NCBI GenBank assembly: GCA_903927185.1 | Contig: CAIYLW010000097.1 | Location: 1-48,149, forward strand | Direction of reading: 5' to 3' | Origin: an uncultured Bacteroidota bacterium | GTDB lineage: Bacteria; Bacteroidota; Bacteroidia; Chitinophagales; Chitinophagaceae | Length of the DNA stretch: 48,149 nt | Shown: positions 34,985 to 44,885 of the stretch, piece after piece | How the letters are laid out: every line of letters begins with the position of its first letter | How positions within the stretch are numbered: position 1 is the stretch's first letter | Translations under genes and position numbers: made by a program | Notes under the pieces: model-generated | The model's database searches: none | The model's input: the letters and a program-made list of their open reading frames with translations, nothing else | Told to the model about the DNA's origin: nothing

Positions 34985-36469
34985 TTAAGCGGTAGTACTG
35001 ATGGTCTTCATATCAGTCATAGCTCTGCGCAATTCAGCACCTACAATTTCAACAGGATGGAAACGAATTACTTCATTCACAGCAATGATTACTTTATTAT
35101 CAACGCCTGCATCGCTTCCTGAGTTAAAGTTTTTGCCAATAACATTGGTATCCACTTTTTTCATGAAATCGGCCAATAATGGCTTACAAGCATGATCAAA
35201 TAAATAACAACCATATTCAGCAGTATCAGAGATTACCCGGTTCATTTCAAATAATTTCTTACGAGCGATGGTATTAGCAATTAATGGCGTTTCGTGTAAT
35301 GATTCATAGTACGCAGATTCTTCTTTGATACCAGATTCAACCATTGTTTCAAACGCCAACTCAACACCAGCGCGAACAAATGCAACCATCAACAAACCAT
35401 TGTCGAAAAATTCTTGCTCAGCAATTTTTACATCTCCAGCAGGCGTTTTTTCAAAAGCAGTTTCACCCGTTGCAGCTCTCCAGGTCAATAAATTCTTATC
35501 ATTATTAGCCCAATCTTCCATCATGGTCTTAGAAAATTCGCCGCTCATGATATCGTCCTGGTGTTTTTGGAACAAACTACGCATAATGTCTTTCAATTCT
35601 TCAGAAAGCTCATATGCTTTGATCTTTGCAGGATTAGATAAGCGATCCATCATCGCAGTAATACCACCTTGCTTTAAAGCCTCCGTAACTACTTCCCATC
35701 CATATTGGATTAATTTTGAAGCATAACCTTTATCAATTCCTTTTTCTACCATTTTGTCGAAACATAGAATTGATCCTGTTTGCAACAAACCACAAAGGAT
35801 GGTTTGCTCACCCATTAAATCAGATTTTACTTCAGCCACAAAAGAGGATTGTAAAACACCCGCTCTATGTCCACCAGTACCAGCGCAATATGCTTTAGCG
35901 TATTCCCAACCTTTTTCTTCAGGATCATTCTCTGGATGCACAGCAATTAAAGTAGGTACCCCAAATCCACGCTGGTATTCAGCACGTACTTCAGAACCAG
36001 GGCATTTAGGAGCCACCATGATCACAGTGATATCTTTACGAATTTGCATTCCTTCTTCTACGATATTAAAACCATGCGAATACGAAAGCGTAGCACCATG
36101 TTTCATCAATGGCATAATTGCATTGATAACAGAAGTATGTTGTTTATCTGGCGTAAGATTGATTACTAAATCGGCTGCAGGAATAAGTTCTTCGTAGGTA
36201 CCTACTTTAAAATTATTCTCAGTGGCAGATATCCATGATTGACGTTTTGCTTCTATAGCTTCTTTACGTAAAGTATAAGAAACATCTAATCCAGAGTCGC
36301 GTAAGTTTAAACCTTGATTCAAACCTTGTGCGCCACAACCAACAATCACTATTTTCTTTCCTTTCAATTTGTTTACGCCATCTGCAAATTCACTTTTGTC
36401 CATGAATTCACATACGCCTAATTGATTCAGCTTTTCTCTTAATGATAGTGTGTTAAAATAATTGCCCAT
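34985..36469 (-). CDS. ilvC: Ketol-acid reductoisomerase, class II
   Basis: 494-aa NADPH- and Mg2+-dependent enzyme converting acetolactate/acetohydroxybutyrate to dihydroxy acids in valine/isoleucine synthesis. The N-terminus [18 protein letters not shown] and the Rossmann motif [21 protein letters not shown] match the long (class II, E. coli-like) form, which has a duplicated C-terminal knotted domain; the length agrees. The open frame reaches a TTG at 36490, but the ATG at 36469 matches the family start. It is the last ilv gene, 72 nt after ilvN, and directly precedes the thr leader. Confidence 0.96.
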   Translation of the reverse strand: MGNYFNTLSLREKLNQLGVCEFMDKSEFADGVNKLKGKKIVIVGCGAQGLNQGLNLRDSGLDVSYTLRKEAIEAKRQSWISATENNFKVGTYEELIPAADLVINLTPDKQHTSVINAIMPLMKHGATLSYSHGFNIVEEGMQIRKDITVIMVAPKCPGSEVRAEYQRGFGVPTLIAVHPENDPEEKGWEYAKAYCAGTGGHRAGVLQSSFVAEVKSDLMGEQTILCGLLQTGSILCFDKMVEKGIDKGYASKLIQYGWEVVTEALKQGGITAMMDRLSNPAKIKAYELSEELKDIMRSLFQKHQDDIMSGEFSKTMMEDWANNDKNLLTWRAATGETAFEKTPAGDVKIAEQEFFDNGLLMVAFVRAGVELAFETMVESGIKEESAYYESLHETPLIANTIARKKLFEMNRVISDTAEYGCYLFDHACKPLLADFMKKVDTNVIGKNFNSGSDAGVDNKVIIAVNEVIRFHPVEIVGAELRRAMTDMKTISTTA

Positions 36470-36541
36470 TTGTTTTGTTTTGTTTCCCAAAAATCTTATA
36501 GACCTTGGTTTTGTTGATGAATATTTTATTCTATTTTAAAT

Positions 36542-37132
36542 TTACATGGTAAAGACACTGTCCTGTTTATTAAGGAATTCATTTTCAACTTGTTCTTCAC
36601 CAGGCATTGCTTCTTCGAATTCTCTTAATTTTTCGTGGAAGCCAGGAGATGCTTTAATGATTGCGACTCTAGCACTTCTTACAAATTCAATTAAACCATA
36701 AGGAGCCAAAACTGCTACCAATTTATCTGTTTCTTCTCTATGTCCACTGGTTTCAAAAACAGTATAGTCTTTTCGAATCACTACAGCTCTTGCACCGTGT
36801 TCGCGAAGTAATCTTTCTACTTGTACCTTTTCTGCAATTTCATCAGTTGATACTTTATACAATGCTAATTCCTGCCACACTATTTCATCATTAGTATTGT
36901 AATAAGCTTTTAATACTTCAACTTGTTTTTCAATTTGGCGAGCCAGTTTTCTTACTACTTCTTCAAACTCATTGATCACGATAGTAAAGCGATGAATACC
37001 TTCTTCTTCAGAAGGTGAGGTATTTAAACTTTCGATATTAATTTTTCTACGAGAAAACATCGTAGCAATACGAACCAATAAACCAATATGGTTTTCGGTG
37101 TATACAGTGATGGTAAATTCTTGTTTATTCAT
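36542..37132 (-). CDS. ilvN: Acetolactate synthase small (regulatory) subunit
   Basis: 196-aa regulatory subunit of acetohydroxyacid synthase. The N-terminal ACT domain (about 6-80) begins FTITVYTENHIGLLVRIATM with the usual FSRRKINIESL; the C-terminal half (about 90-175) has VERLLREHGARAVVIRKDY and the conserved GLIEFVRSARVAI. It confers valine feedback and full activity on IlvB. The start is set at the ATG at 37132; the TTG at 37138 would add only two residues. It lies 38 nt after ilvB and 72 nt before ilvC. Confidence 0.95.
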   Translation of the reverse strand: MNKQEFTITVYTENHIGLLVRIATMFSRRKINIESLNTSPSEEEGIHRFTIVINEFEEVVRKLARQIEKQVEVLKAYYNTNDEIVWQELALYKVSTDEIAEKVQVERLLREHGARAVVIRKDYTVFETSGHREETDKLVAVLAPYGLIEFVRSARVAIIKASPGFHEKLREFEEAMPGEEQVENEFLNKQDSVFTM

Positions 37133-37170
37133 AGCCAACCCAAAAGGGAATTTTTAATGAAAAGTTATAC

Positions 37171-38904
37171 TTACTTTAATCTGATTTCGCTTACGCTACA
37201 TCCTTGAGGTACCATTGGGAACACATTGTTTTCTTTACCCACCATGACTTCTAGTAAATAAGATCCTTTGTGGTTCAACATGGTTGATAAAGCGTTATGA
37301 AGATCTTCTCTCTTACTTACACTTTGTCCTTCAATTCTATAAGCTTTTGCAAGCGTTACATAATCAGGACTGGCGATATCTACAAATGAATAACGTTTAT
37401 CCATAAACAATTGCTGCCACTGGCGTACCATTCCAAGGAATTGATTATTCAAAATGAGAATTTTTACATCCACTTCATTTTGCATGATCGTGCCTAATTC
37501 TTGCAAAGTCATTTGAAAACCTCCGTCTCCTATAATTGTAATTACCTGACGATCGGGTGCACCAAATTTTGCTCCGATAGCAGCAGGTAAGCCAAACCCC
37601 ATGGTTCCTAAACCACCCGAAGTAATATTGCTTTTTGATTTATTAAACTTCGCATATCTGCATGCTACCATTTGGTGTTGACCAACATCCGTTACAACAA
37701 TTGCATTGCCTTCTGTTAACTCATTCAAATTACGAATCACTTCACCCATGGTTAAAATTTCACTAGTTGGATTTAATTCGTCGTAAATAACTTCTTTCAC
37801 TTCTTCCGCCATGTAATCTTTGAACTTGTTAACCCATGCTGTATGTTTTTTTTCTTCTACCAATTTGGTTAGAAGTGGAAGTGTTTCTTTACAATCGCCC
37901 CAAACACCTACAGTGGCTTTCACATTTTTATCGATCTCAGAAGGATCAATGTCTAAATGAATAACTTTGGCTTGTTTAGCGTATTTGTCTAAACGACCAG
38001 TAACGCGATCATCGAAACGCATACCGATTGCAATTAATACATCACAATCATTGGTTAATACATTGGGTCCGTAGTTACCGTGCATACCCAGCATACCCAC
38101 ATTTAGAGGATGATCTGTTTCTAGTGCGCTTAATCCCATTATTGTCCATGCAGCAGGAAGTCCGGCTTTCTCAATAAAAGCTTTGAATTCTTTTTCAGCT
38201 TTACCCAGAATAATACCTTGACCAAAAATCACAAATGGCTTTTCAGCTTTATTAATCAGTTCAGCAGCTTCTGCCACAAATTCTTTTCGAACTATTGGTT
38301 TAGGACGATAAGATCTGATATGAGTACATGCAGTATAACCTTCGTATTCGAATTGTTGTAATTGTGCATTCTTTGTTATGTCGATTAAAACAGGACCAGG
38401 GCGACCAGTTCTTGCGATATAAAATGCTTTTGCTAATACGGCAGGAATTTCAGTTGCGTCGGTTACTTGATAGTTCCATTTAGTAACAGGTGTGGTAATA
38501 TTGATAACGTCGATTTCCTGAAATGCATCAGTACCTAATAAGTGTGCAAATACTTGACCAGTGATGCACACAAGCGGTGTACTATCGATCATAGCATCTG
38601 CTAAGCCAGTCACTAAATTTGTAGCACCCGGACCACTTGTGCCGAATACAACACCTACTCTTCCTGAAGCACGTGCATAACCTTGGCCAGCGTGAATACC
38701 ACCTTGTTCATGACGCACAAGAATATGTTTTAGTTTATCATGGTAATCATACAATGCATCATAAATAGGCATGATTGCACCACCTGGATATCCAAAAATG
38801 GTATCTACTCCTTCTGCAACAAATGCTTCCAGTACTGCTTGTGAGCCGCTGATAGTTTGCGTTTGTTTTGCTACCGTTTCTTTTTTTACTTCTAAAGTTT
38901 CCAT
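37171..38904 (-). CDS. ilvB: Acetolactate synthase large (catalytic) subunit
   Basis: 577-aa ThDP-dependent acetohydroxyacid synthase. It has the N-terminal ThDP pyrimidine-binding domain with the catalytic glutamate E66 (VRHEQGGIHAGQGYARASG), a central FAD-binding domain (about 200-340), and the C-terminal ThDP/Mg2+ motif GDGGFQMTLQELGTIMQN. VGMLGMHGNYGPN and QQLFMDKRYS are typical AHAS segments. It condenses pyruvate with pyruvate or 2-oxobutanoate, the shared first step of valine/leucine and isoleucine synthesis. It lies 31 nt after ilvD. Confidence 0.96.
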   Translation of the reverse strand: METLEVKKETVAKQTQTISGSQAVLEAFVAEGVDTIFGYPGGAIMPIYDALYDYHDKLKHILVRHEQGGIHAGQGYARASGRVGVVFGTSGPGATNLVTGLADAMIDSTPLVCITGQVFAHLLGTDAFQEIDVINITTPVTKWNYQVTDATEIPAVLAKAFYIARTGRPGPVLIDITKNAQLQQFEYEGYTACTHIRSYRPKPIVRKEFVAEAAELINKAEKPFVIFGQGIILGKAEKEFKAFIEKAGLPAAWTIMGLSALETDHPLNVGMLGMHGNYGPNVLTNDCDVLIAIGMRFDDRVTGRLDKYAKQAKVIHLDIDPSEIDKNVKATVGVWGDCKETLPLLTKLVEEKKHTAWVNKFKDYMAEEVKEVIYDELNPTSEILTMGEVIRNLNELTEGNAIVVTDVGQHQMVACRYAKFNKSKSNITSGGLGTMGFGLPAAIGAKFGAPDRQVITIIGDGGFQMTLQELGTIMQNEVDVKILILNNQFLGMVRQWQQLFMDKRYSFVDIASPDYVTLAKAYRIEGQSVSKREDLHNALSTMLNHKGSYLLEVMVGKENNVFPMVPQGCSVSEIRLK

Positions 38905-38935
38905 CAGTAAATATTGAATGTTGAACTTAATTATT

Positions 38936-40615
38936 TTAGGCTTCGTCGGTTACGCAACCTTCAGAAGCATCTTTTACACATTGCGCGTATTTGAATAACA
39001 AACCTTTTGTTGCTTTCAATGCTGGTTGTTTCCAATTAGCTCTGCGTTGAGCGATAATTTCATTGCTGACTCGAAGATGGATTGTATTATTTACGGCATC
39101 TAATTCAATTACATCATCATCTTCCACTAAACCAATCAATCCACCAACAAATGCTTCGGGTGTAATATGACCCACAACAAATCCGTGGGTTCCTCCACTA
39201 AATCTTCCATCAGTAATTAATGCAACTGATTTACCTAAACCTGCACCAATAATGGCGGAAGTAGGCTTTAGCATTTCAGGCATTCCAGGAGCACCTTTGG
39301 GTCCAACGTGTTTGATCACCACTACATCTCCGTGTTTAATTTTACCAGAGTTAATCCCTTTGATCAATTCTTGCTCGCCATCGAAAACGCGAGCTGGTCC
39401 AACAAATTTTTCACCCTCTTTACCACTGATCTTTGCAACAGAGCCTTTTTCAGCAAGATTGCCGTAGAGGATTTGTAAATGACCAGTAGTTTTTAGGGGT
39501 GACTCCAGGGGGAATATAATTTTCTGCAGATCAAAATCCAAATCAGGCACATTTTCTAAATTTTCTGCAAGAGTTTTTCCAGTAACAGTTAAGCAGTCGC
39601 CGTGCAAGAACCCTTTTTTCAATAAGTATTTCATTACTGCAGGAACGCCACCATATTGGTGAAGATCTTGCATCAAATATTTTCCACTTGGTTTGAAATC
39701 AGCAAGTACAGGAGTTTTATCGCTGATAGTTTGAAAATCATCTTGTGTGATACTAACTTCTACACTTTTTGCCATGGCAATCATGTGTAAAACTGCATTG
39801 GTTGATCCACCCAATATCATGATTACCGTAATTGCATTTTCAAATGCTTTACGGGTCATGATATCTTTTGGTTTGATATCTTTTTCCAATAACAACTTAA
39901 TTGCAGCTCCAGCGTCTTCACATTCTTTTTGTTTTTCTACACTAAGTGCTGGGTTAGAAGAAGAGAAAGGAAGGCTCATACCTAAAGCTTCAATTGCAGC
40001 TGCCATGGTATTTGCAGTGTACATACCACCACAGGCACCGGCGCCGGGACAAGCATGTTGCACAATGCCTTTAAAATCAGCTTCACTCAAATTTCCTGCG
40101 ATCTTTTGACCCAATGCTTCAAAGGCAGAAACAATATTTAAGTCTTGACCTTTATAATGACCTGGTGCTATGGTTCCTCCGTACACCATAATAGCTGGGC
40201 GATTTAAACGGCCCATTGCAATTAATGAACCAGGCATATTTTTATCACAACCAGGAATGGCGATCAATCCATCATAATATTGTGCACCGCAAACTGCTTC
40301 AATAGAGTCTGCAATCACATCTCTGCTCACTAAAGAATAACGCATACCGTCAGTACCATTACTCATTCCATCACTCACACCAATGGTGTTGAAGATTAGT
40401 CCCACTAAATTATTTTCCCAAACACCTTTTTTAACTTTTTGAGCTAACTCGTTTAAGTGCATGTTACAAGTGTTTCCATCATAACCCATGCTCACTATAC
40501 CCACTTGTGCTTTTTGCAAATCTTCATCGGTTAAGCCAATTCCATAGAACATAGCCTGGGCTGCAGGTTGTGTTGCATCTAGTGTAATCGTTTTGCTGTA
40601 CTTATTTAATTCCAT
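38936..40615 (-). CDS. ilvD: Dihydroxy-acid dehydratase
   Basis: 559-aa iron-sulfur enzyme that dehydrates dihydroxy acids to 2-oxo acids (third common step of valine/isoleucine synthesis). The cluster-ligand pattern is C50 ([12 protein letters not shown]), C123 ([10 protein letters not shown]) and C195 ([16 protein letters not shown]). [20 protein letters not shown] near the C-terminus is the conserved IlvD/Edd signature; length and the T-A-N-T-M segment favour IlvD over 6-phosphogluconate dehydratase, and the ilv context settles it. It lies 32 nt after ilvE and 31 nt before ilvB. Confidence 0.96.
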   Translation of the reverse strand: MELNKYSKTITLDATQPAAQAMFYGIGLTDEDLQKAQVGIVSMGYDGNTCNMHLNELAQKVKKGVWENNLVGLIFNTIGVSDGMSNGTDGMRYSLVSRDVIADSIEAVCGAQYYDGLIAIPGCDKNMPGSLIAMGRLNRPAIMVYGGTIAPGHYKGQDLNIVSAFEALGQKIAGNLSEADFKGIVQHACPGAGACGGMYTANTMAAAIEALGMSLPFSSSNPALSVEKQKECEDAGAAIKLLLEKDIKPKDIMTRKAFENAITVIMILGGSTNAVLHMIAMAKSVEVSITQDDFQTISDKTPVLADFKPSGKYLMQDLHQYGGVPAVMKYLLKKGFLHGDCLTVTGKTLAENLENVPDLDFDLQKIIFPLESPLKTTGHLQILYGNLAEKGSVAKISGKEGEKFVGPARVFDGEQELIKGINSGKIKHGDVVVIKHVGPKGAPGMPEMLKPTSAIIGAGLGKSVALITDGRFSGGTHGFVVGHITPEAFVGGLIGLVEDDDVIELDAVNNTIHLRVSNEIIAQRRANWKQPALKATKGLLFKYAQCVKDASEGCVTDEA

Positions 40616-40647
40616 GATATCCTGATTTCCAAATCTTAATGTTCAAA

Positions 40648-41526
40648 TTATTTGTTAGCTACAATTATTGCTTTATATGCGTCTTGTACTTTTTTACTCA
40701 ATGAGTCATTCCAATCTTTTTTAAATGCAATACCATCGAGGCTTTCCCATCCAATTACTTCTGCAGCAGTACCACAGAAAAAGGCTGCGTCTGTTCCATA
40801 AACTTCTTCTTTTGTAAAAAATTTCTCTTCCACAAAAATTCCTAAGTCTTTACAAATTTCTAATACAGTTGATCGAGTTATACCTGGTAAAATATTGCCT
40901 AGAGCAGGAGTAAATAGTTCTCCATCTTTTTCGAAAAACATATTTGCACCTGGGCCTTCAGCTACATAGCCATTCATGTCAGTTAACAATGCTTCATCAT
41001 ACCCCATGTCTTTTACTTCGTAGCTGGCTAGGATGCTATTCACATAGTGACCGGAGGCTTTTGCTGTAATTTTAAATCCTTTTGGATTAGGACGTTGAAA
41101 AGTAGAAGTGCCGATGCGTAATAATTTATCACCCAAGAATGCAGCCATCTCCCAAGTTTGAATGGTCAAGTGAGATTCAGTATTGTGGTTGAACGACATA
41201 TTTGCTGCTCCATAAATCAAGGGACGGATATACGCGTTCTGTAAGTTATTTTGTTTTAAAACTTCGTAAGTAGCATCTATAAGCTCTTCTGAATTAAATT
41301 GATAGGGAAGTCTTAATGAATCAGCAGAATGCTTTAAGCGATCGAAATGTTCTTTTGCTTTAAAAATTTGTGTACTGCCATTCGTAGTTCTGTATGAGCG
41401 AATGCCTTCAAAAACAGCGAAGCCATAATGTAGCGATTGACTATATAAATCAATTTTTGAATCAGTAGCCTTCACAAATTTACCATCGAGATAAATTATA
41501 GTGTTTTCGTTGTAATAATTTGCCAT
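40648..41526 (-). CDS. ilvE: Branched-chain amino acid aminotransferase
   Basis: 292-aa class IV PLP transaminase performing the last step of Val, Ile and Leu synthesis. The PLP lysine is K156 in ITAKASGHYVNSILASYE; SLHYGFAVFEGIRSY and GYVAEGPGANMFFEKDG are family signatures. It is the first structural gene of the ilv operon, preceded by a Val/Ile-rich leader ORF and a GC-rich terminator hairpin whose T-tract ends about 37 nt before the ATG. Placing ilvE first in an ilvEDBNC order is unlike E. coli ilvGMEDA. Confidence 0.95.
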   Translation of the reverse strand: MANYYNENTIIYLDGKFVKATDSKIDLYSQSLHYGFAVFEGIRSYRTTNGSTQIFKAKEHFDRLKHSADSLRLPYQFNSEELIDATYEVLKQNNLQNAYIRPLIYGAANMSFNHNTESHLTIQTWEMAAFLGDKLLRIGTSTFQRPNPKGFKITAKASGHYVNSILASYEVKDMGYDEALLTDMNGYVAEGPGANMFFEKDGELFTPALGNILPGITRSTVLEICKDLGIFVEEKFFTKEEVYGTDAAFFCGTAAEVIGWESLDGIAFKKDWNDSLSKKVQDAYKAIIVANK

Positions 41527-41562
41527 AATCTTTTTTGTTCTTTAAATTTTTCGGATGTAAGT

Positions 41563-41601
41563 AAAAACTAAGCCCCGCTCCGAGAACTCGGGGCGGGGCT
41601 T
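41563..41601 (-). terminator. ilv attenuator terminator
   Basis: On the minus strand a 15-bp stem AAGCCCCGCCCCGAG / CTCGGAGCGGGGCTT, with one C-A mismatch and a minimal loop, is followed by AG and five T residues. It lies after the leader ORF (stop at 41626) and before ilvE (start 41526), so transcription must pass it to reach the operon. No obvious competing antiterminator pairing was found by eye. Confidence 0.87.
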
Positions 41602-41625
41602 TTATATTTATTTTATAAATAACTA

Positions 41626-41727
41626 TTAAAATGCACAACCTCCGTTCAAAGCAGGAATAATAATGACCACCACAATCGTAAAGACTGTGTAAATGGTAAT
41701 GACATTATTTAATTTGCTTTTAAACAT
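41626..41727 (-). CDS. ilvL: Branched-chain amino acid operon leader peptide
   Basis: 33-codon ORF with ATG at 41727 and TAA at 41626, reading MFKSKLNNVITIYTVFT, then IVVVIIIPALNGGCAF. Six Ile and five Val occur, with seven branched-chain residues in a row (ATT GTG GTG GTC ATT ATT ATT). The Val codons GTG/GTC are notable in AT-rich DNA. The ORF is followed after 24 nt by a GC-rich terminator hairpin and then ilvE. Length, the V-V-V-I-I-I-P block and position match enterobacterial IlvL, as I remember it, so ribosome stalling during Ile/Val shortage probably allows read-through. A small membrane protein is an alternative, since the run is hydrophobic, but the context favours a leader. Confidence 0.88.
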   Translation of the reverse strand: MFKSKLNNVITIYTVFTIVVVIIIPALNGGCAF

Positions 41728-41769
41728 GGTTTTTATTAATGCGAATTTAGTACTGTCATCCGAAATAAA

Positions 41770-41801
41770 CAAAGAACTCTTCTATTAAATAAAATCTCAA
41801 A
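41770..41801 (-). promoter_or_regulatory. Candidate ilv operon promoter (Bacteroidota type)
   Basis: On the minus strand TTTG (41801-41798) is followed after 20 nt by GTTCTTTG (41777-41770), close to the Bacteroidota -33/-7 pattern TTTG-N19-20-TAnnTTTG except for the first two bases of the -7 box. It would start the RNA about 36 nt before the leader ATG. Confidence 0.35.
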
Positions 41802-41837
41802 TATTAATTGTTGAAATATTTAAGATTGAATCGATTT

Positions 41838-41864
41838 AAAAAGCGTGGCGCAGAAGCGCCACGC
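41838..41864 (-). terminator. Rho-independent terminator of leuA
   Basis: Perfect 9-bp stem GCGTGGCGC / GCGCCACGC with a TTCT loop, followed on the minus strand by TTTTT. It lies 33 nt after the leuA stop and separates leuA from the ilv operon as an independent transcript. Confidence 0.9.
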
Positions 41865-41896
41865 GTAAAAACTAAAACTATACTTATGAGAAAACC

Positions 41897-43063
41897 CTAA
41901 TTAGTGGCTAGTTCCGGGCTATAAGCCTTGGCCAGCGTATGCAAATCGCTTTCAACTACTTCCTTTTTGCGATCAGCAACTTGCAAAAATTTTTCATACA
42001 AAAAGTCTATATCATTTCGATTAAATTGATAACCAATTTTTTGAAAACGATGTGCAAGTGCGCTTCTACCGCTTCTTGCTGTTAACACAATTTTACTTTC
42101 CCCAGCACCAACTACTTCAGGATTAATGATCTCATAGGTTTGGGCATCTTTCAAAAATCCATCCTGATGAATACCAGATGAATGTGAAAACGCATTTGCC
42201 CCAACTATTGCTTTATTAGGTTGAACAGGCATGCGCATGATATCTGAAACCTCACGACTCAAAGGATTCAATTGTTTGCTATCAATATTTGTATAAAAAC
42301 CAAGGTCTTTATGCGATTGAATAATCATAGCTACTTCTTCCAACGCAGTATTTCCAGCCCGCTCGCCTAATCCATTAATGGTGCACTCTATTTGTCTGGC
42401 GCCACTAATAATGCCAGCAATGGAGTTAGCAGTAGCTAACCCCAAATCGTTGTGGCAATGGCAAGAAAGGATTGCCTTGTCAACGTTGGGAACATTGTTG
42501 ATCAAGTAAGCAATTTTCTCACCGTATTGGTTTGGCAAACAATAGCCAGTGGTATCTGGAATATTTACAACGGTTGCACCAGCTTTAATTACAGCTTCTA
42601 CTACTCGCGCTAAATATTCGTTTTCAGTTCTACCTGCATCTTCTGCATAGAACTCTACGTCATCTGTAAAATTTCTGGCCCATTTCACACATTGAATGGC
42701 CCTTTCCAAAATATCTTCTCTATTTGAATTGAATTTACTCTTGATATGAAAATCAGAAGTTCCAATACCTGTATGAATGCGAGAACGTTTTGCAAATTTC
42801 AATGCAGCACCAGCTACCTCGATATCTTTTTGTACAGCACGACTTAATCCACAAACTGTGGCATTTTTAATTATTTTGGAAATTTGAAAAACCGAATCAA
42901 AATCTCCGGGACTGGAAACAGGAAATCCAGCTTCAATAATATCAACACCTAAAGCCTCGAGTTTAAGGGCTAGTTCTAGTTTTTCAGAAGCATTTAGCTT
43001 ACAACCAGGCACCTGCTCTCCATCGCGCAATGTAGTATCGAATATATAAACCTTTTCACTCAT
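41897..43063 (-). CDS. leuA: 2-isopropylmalate synthase, short form
   Basis: 388-aa enzyme condensing acetyl-CoA with 2-oxoisovalerate, the first step of leucine synthesis. The TIM-barrel carries [13 protein letters not shown] (D9, R13), metal ligands H202 and H204 ([11 protein letters not shown]) and [28 protein letters not shown] is also typical. It stops after the linker region, so it lacks the C-terminal LeuA_dimer domain of about 120 residues through which leucine inhibits full-length (about 510-aa) enzymes. Short LeuA proteins are, as far as I know, common in Bacteroidota. A homocitrate or citramalate synthase role is possible, but the ilv context favours LeuA. It is a separate transcript from ilv, closed by its own terminator. 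leuB, leuC and leuD are not in the window. Confidence 0.9.
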   Translation of the reverse strand: MSEKVYIFDTTLRDGEQVPGCKLNASEKLELALKLEALGVDIIEAGFPVSSPGDFDSVFQISKIIKNATVCGLSRAVQKDIEVAGAALKFAKRSRIHTGIGTSDFHIKSKFNSNREDILERAIQCVKWARNFTDDVEFYAEDAGRTENEYLARVVEAVIKAGATVVNIPDTTGYCLPNQYGEKIAYLINNVPNVDKAILSCHCHNDLGLATANSIAGIISGARQIECTINGLGERAGNTALEEVAMIIQSHKDLGFYTNIDSKQLNPLSREVSDIMRMPVQPNKAIVGANAFSHSSGIHQDGFLKDAQTYEIINPEVVGAGESKIVLTARSGRSALAHRFQKIGYQFNRNDIDFLYEKFLQVADRKKEVVESDLHTLAKAYSPELATN

Positions 43064-43276
43064 GTATTACCTTTTTAACCATTTTATACAAGAAAACAGG
43101 CGACTAAATTTGTTATTGAGTTCTCTTTATAACAAAGAAGCCAACCTGCCATATTCGAATATATATGCAAACAATGGCTTATTTTGATCAAAATAGAGAG
43201 GTTTTTACAGTCCTCAAATTGTCATATATTTGATGAAAGCCTTACTGTTATTGATTTTTGGCCTAAAAAAATTACG

Positions 43277-44854
43277 ATGCCTAACCGTTCTACTGATGCT
43301 TTATTTTTATTGATTCAGTCGCTAGAAAGATCAGAAAAGCGGAATTTTAAGCTATTTGTGAAACGTAATTCCGCTTCGAGCGACCTAAAAATTATTCAGT
43401 TGTTCGATGCTTTGGACAAAATGGAGATGTACGATGAAGAGGCATTATTTAAAAAGAACCCTACTCTACAAAAACAGCAATTATCCAACTTAAAAGCGCA
43501 TTTGTACCGTGAAATACTCAATAGTGTGAGGCTATTGAAGCAAGAAAATAATATCGACATACAGATTCATGAGCAGCTCGACTTTGCCCGCATACTTTAT
43601 AATAAAGGGCTTTACCACCAGAGTCTCAAGATTTTAGAAAAGATCAAAGAATTATCAAAGGCTAATAATCAGGTAACCTACCTACTTCAAGCCTTGTTTC
43701 TGGAGAAAAATATTGAAGGCTTGCATATTACCCGAAGTATGCAAGATAGAGCAGATCGACTGGCCGCTGAAGTGGAGGAAACCAATCAAAGACTTACCAT
43801 GATTGGTGCTTTATCTAATTTGTCGCTTCAATTATACAGTTGGTATATCAAAAATGGACTGGCCCGAAATAGTAAAGATGCTGAATCGCTAAACCTATTG
43901 TACAATACTGGATTATTAGAAGCTTCAAAAGATTGTAAAGGTTTTTATGAAAGATTATATCGTTATCAGTGTAAAAGTTGGTACGCTTTTATTAGTCAGG
44001 ATTTGATCATGTATTACAGATATTGCCAAAAATGGGTTGACTTATTTCATCATGAGCCAAAGATGATTGATGTGGAAACGGCACATTATATTAAAGGGCT
44101 ACATAATTTGATGAGTGCGCATTTCGATTTAGGTAATTACCAAAAGTTTCGGGAAACAATTCATTGTTTTGAAAATTTTTCTCAAACTCCAATCGTTCAG
44201 CAGAATCATAATAACCTGATACAAGTTTTTGTATATATCCAGATCGCAAAACTGAACCAACATTTTATGGAAGGAAGTTTTACGGAAGGATTAGTAGTTG
44301 TTCCTTTAATCGAAGAGAAACTCAAAGAATATGAATTGTATCTTGATAGGCATCGCATATTGGTATTCTATTATAAAATTGCATCCTTGTATTTTGGAAG
44401 TGGTGATTTTGATAGAAGTATAGATTTTCTCAATAAAATTATTAATTGGAAAGTTGATTTAAGAACTGATCTGCAATGTTATGCAAGGCTATTGCATTTG
44501 ATAGCTCATTATGAATTGGGAAATTATGATATACTTGAATACTTACTAAAATCTGTGTATCGATTTATGTCGAAAATGGAAAACTTGAGTACGGTAGAAG
44601 TGGAAGTATTTGCATTTATCAGATATAGCTTTAGGCTTTCTCCAAAAGAATTAAAGCCAGAGTTTGAAAAATTACTGTTGCAATTAAAGAAACTCGAGCA
44701 TGATAGATTTGAAACTCGAGCATTTATGTATCTCGATATTATCTCCTGGTTAGAAAGCAAAATCTCAGCTATCCCAGTTCAAACTGTGATAAGAAATAAA
44801 TTTCTCGAGACACAGAAAAAAGTAAATGCCCGCAACGCGCAAAGTGTAAATTAA
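43277..44854 (+). CDS. Helical-repeat protein of unknown function
   Basis: 525-aa soluble, mostly alpha-helical protein with no signal peptide. Repeated helix pairs resembling degenerate TPR units occur (YNKGLYHQSLKILEKIKELS, LYFGSGDFDRSIDFLNKIIN), so a protein-interaction scaffold is likely. I recognise no catalytic motif. The frame extends to a TTG at 43184, but the ATG at 43277 gives a natural start (MPNRSTDALFLLIQSLERSE) and leaves a 213-nt divergent spacer to leuA. The exported amidohydrolase gene follows 31 nt after its stop, so they may share a transcript, though no functional link is visible. Confidence 0.8.
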   Translation: MPNRSTDALFLLIQSLERSEKRNFKLFVKRNSASSDLKIIQLFDALDKMEMYDEEALFKKNPTLQKQQLSNLKAHLYREILNSVRLLKQENNIDIQIHEQLDFARILYNKGLYHQSLKILEKIKELSKANNQVTYLLQALFLEKNIEGLHITRSMQDRADRLAAEVEETNQRLTMIGALSNLSLQLYSWYIKNGLARNSKDAESLNLLYNTGLLEASKDCKGFYERLYRYQCKSWYAFISQDLIMYYRYCQKWVDLFHHEPKMIDVETAHYIKGLHNLMSAHFDLGNYQKFRETIHCFENFSQTPIVQQNHNNLIQVFVYIQIAKLNQHFMEGSFTEGLVVVPLIEEKLKEYELYLDRHRILVFYYKIASLYFGSGDFDRSIDFLNKIINWKVDLRTDLQCYARLLHLIAHYELGNYDILEYLLKSVYRFMSKMENLSTVEVEVFAFIRYSFRLSPKELKPEFEKLLLQLKKLEHDRFETRAFMYLDIISWLESKISAIPVQTVIRNKFLETQKKVNARNAQSVN

Positions 44855-44885
44855 AAAATTGTATTTTTCATTTCAAACAATCGGT

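Noticed and set aside
43084..43152. 22-codon minus-strand ORF (MAGWLLCYKENSITNLVACFLV-like) just before leuA, possible leucine leader.
   Set aside because: Only four scattered Leu codons and no terminator hairpin between it and leuA. The region is short and could give such an ORF by chance.
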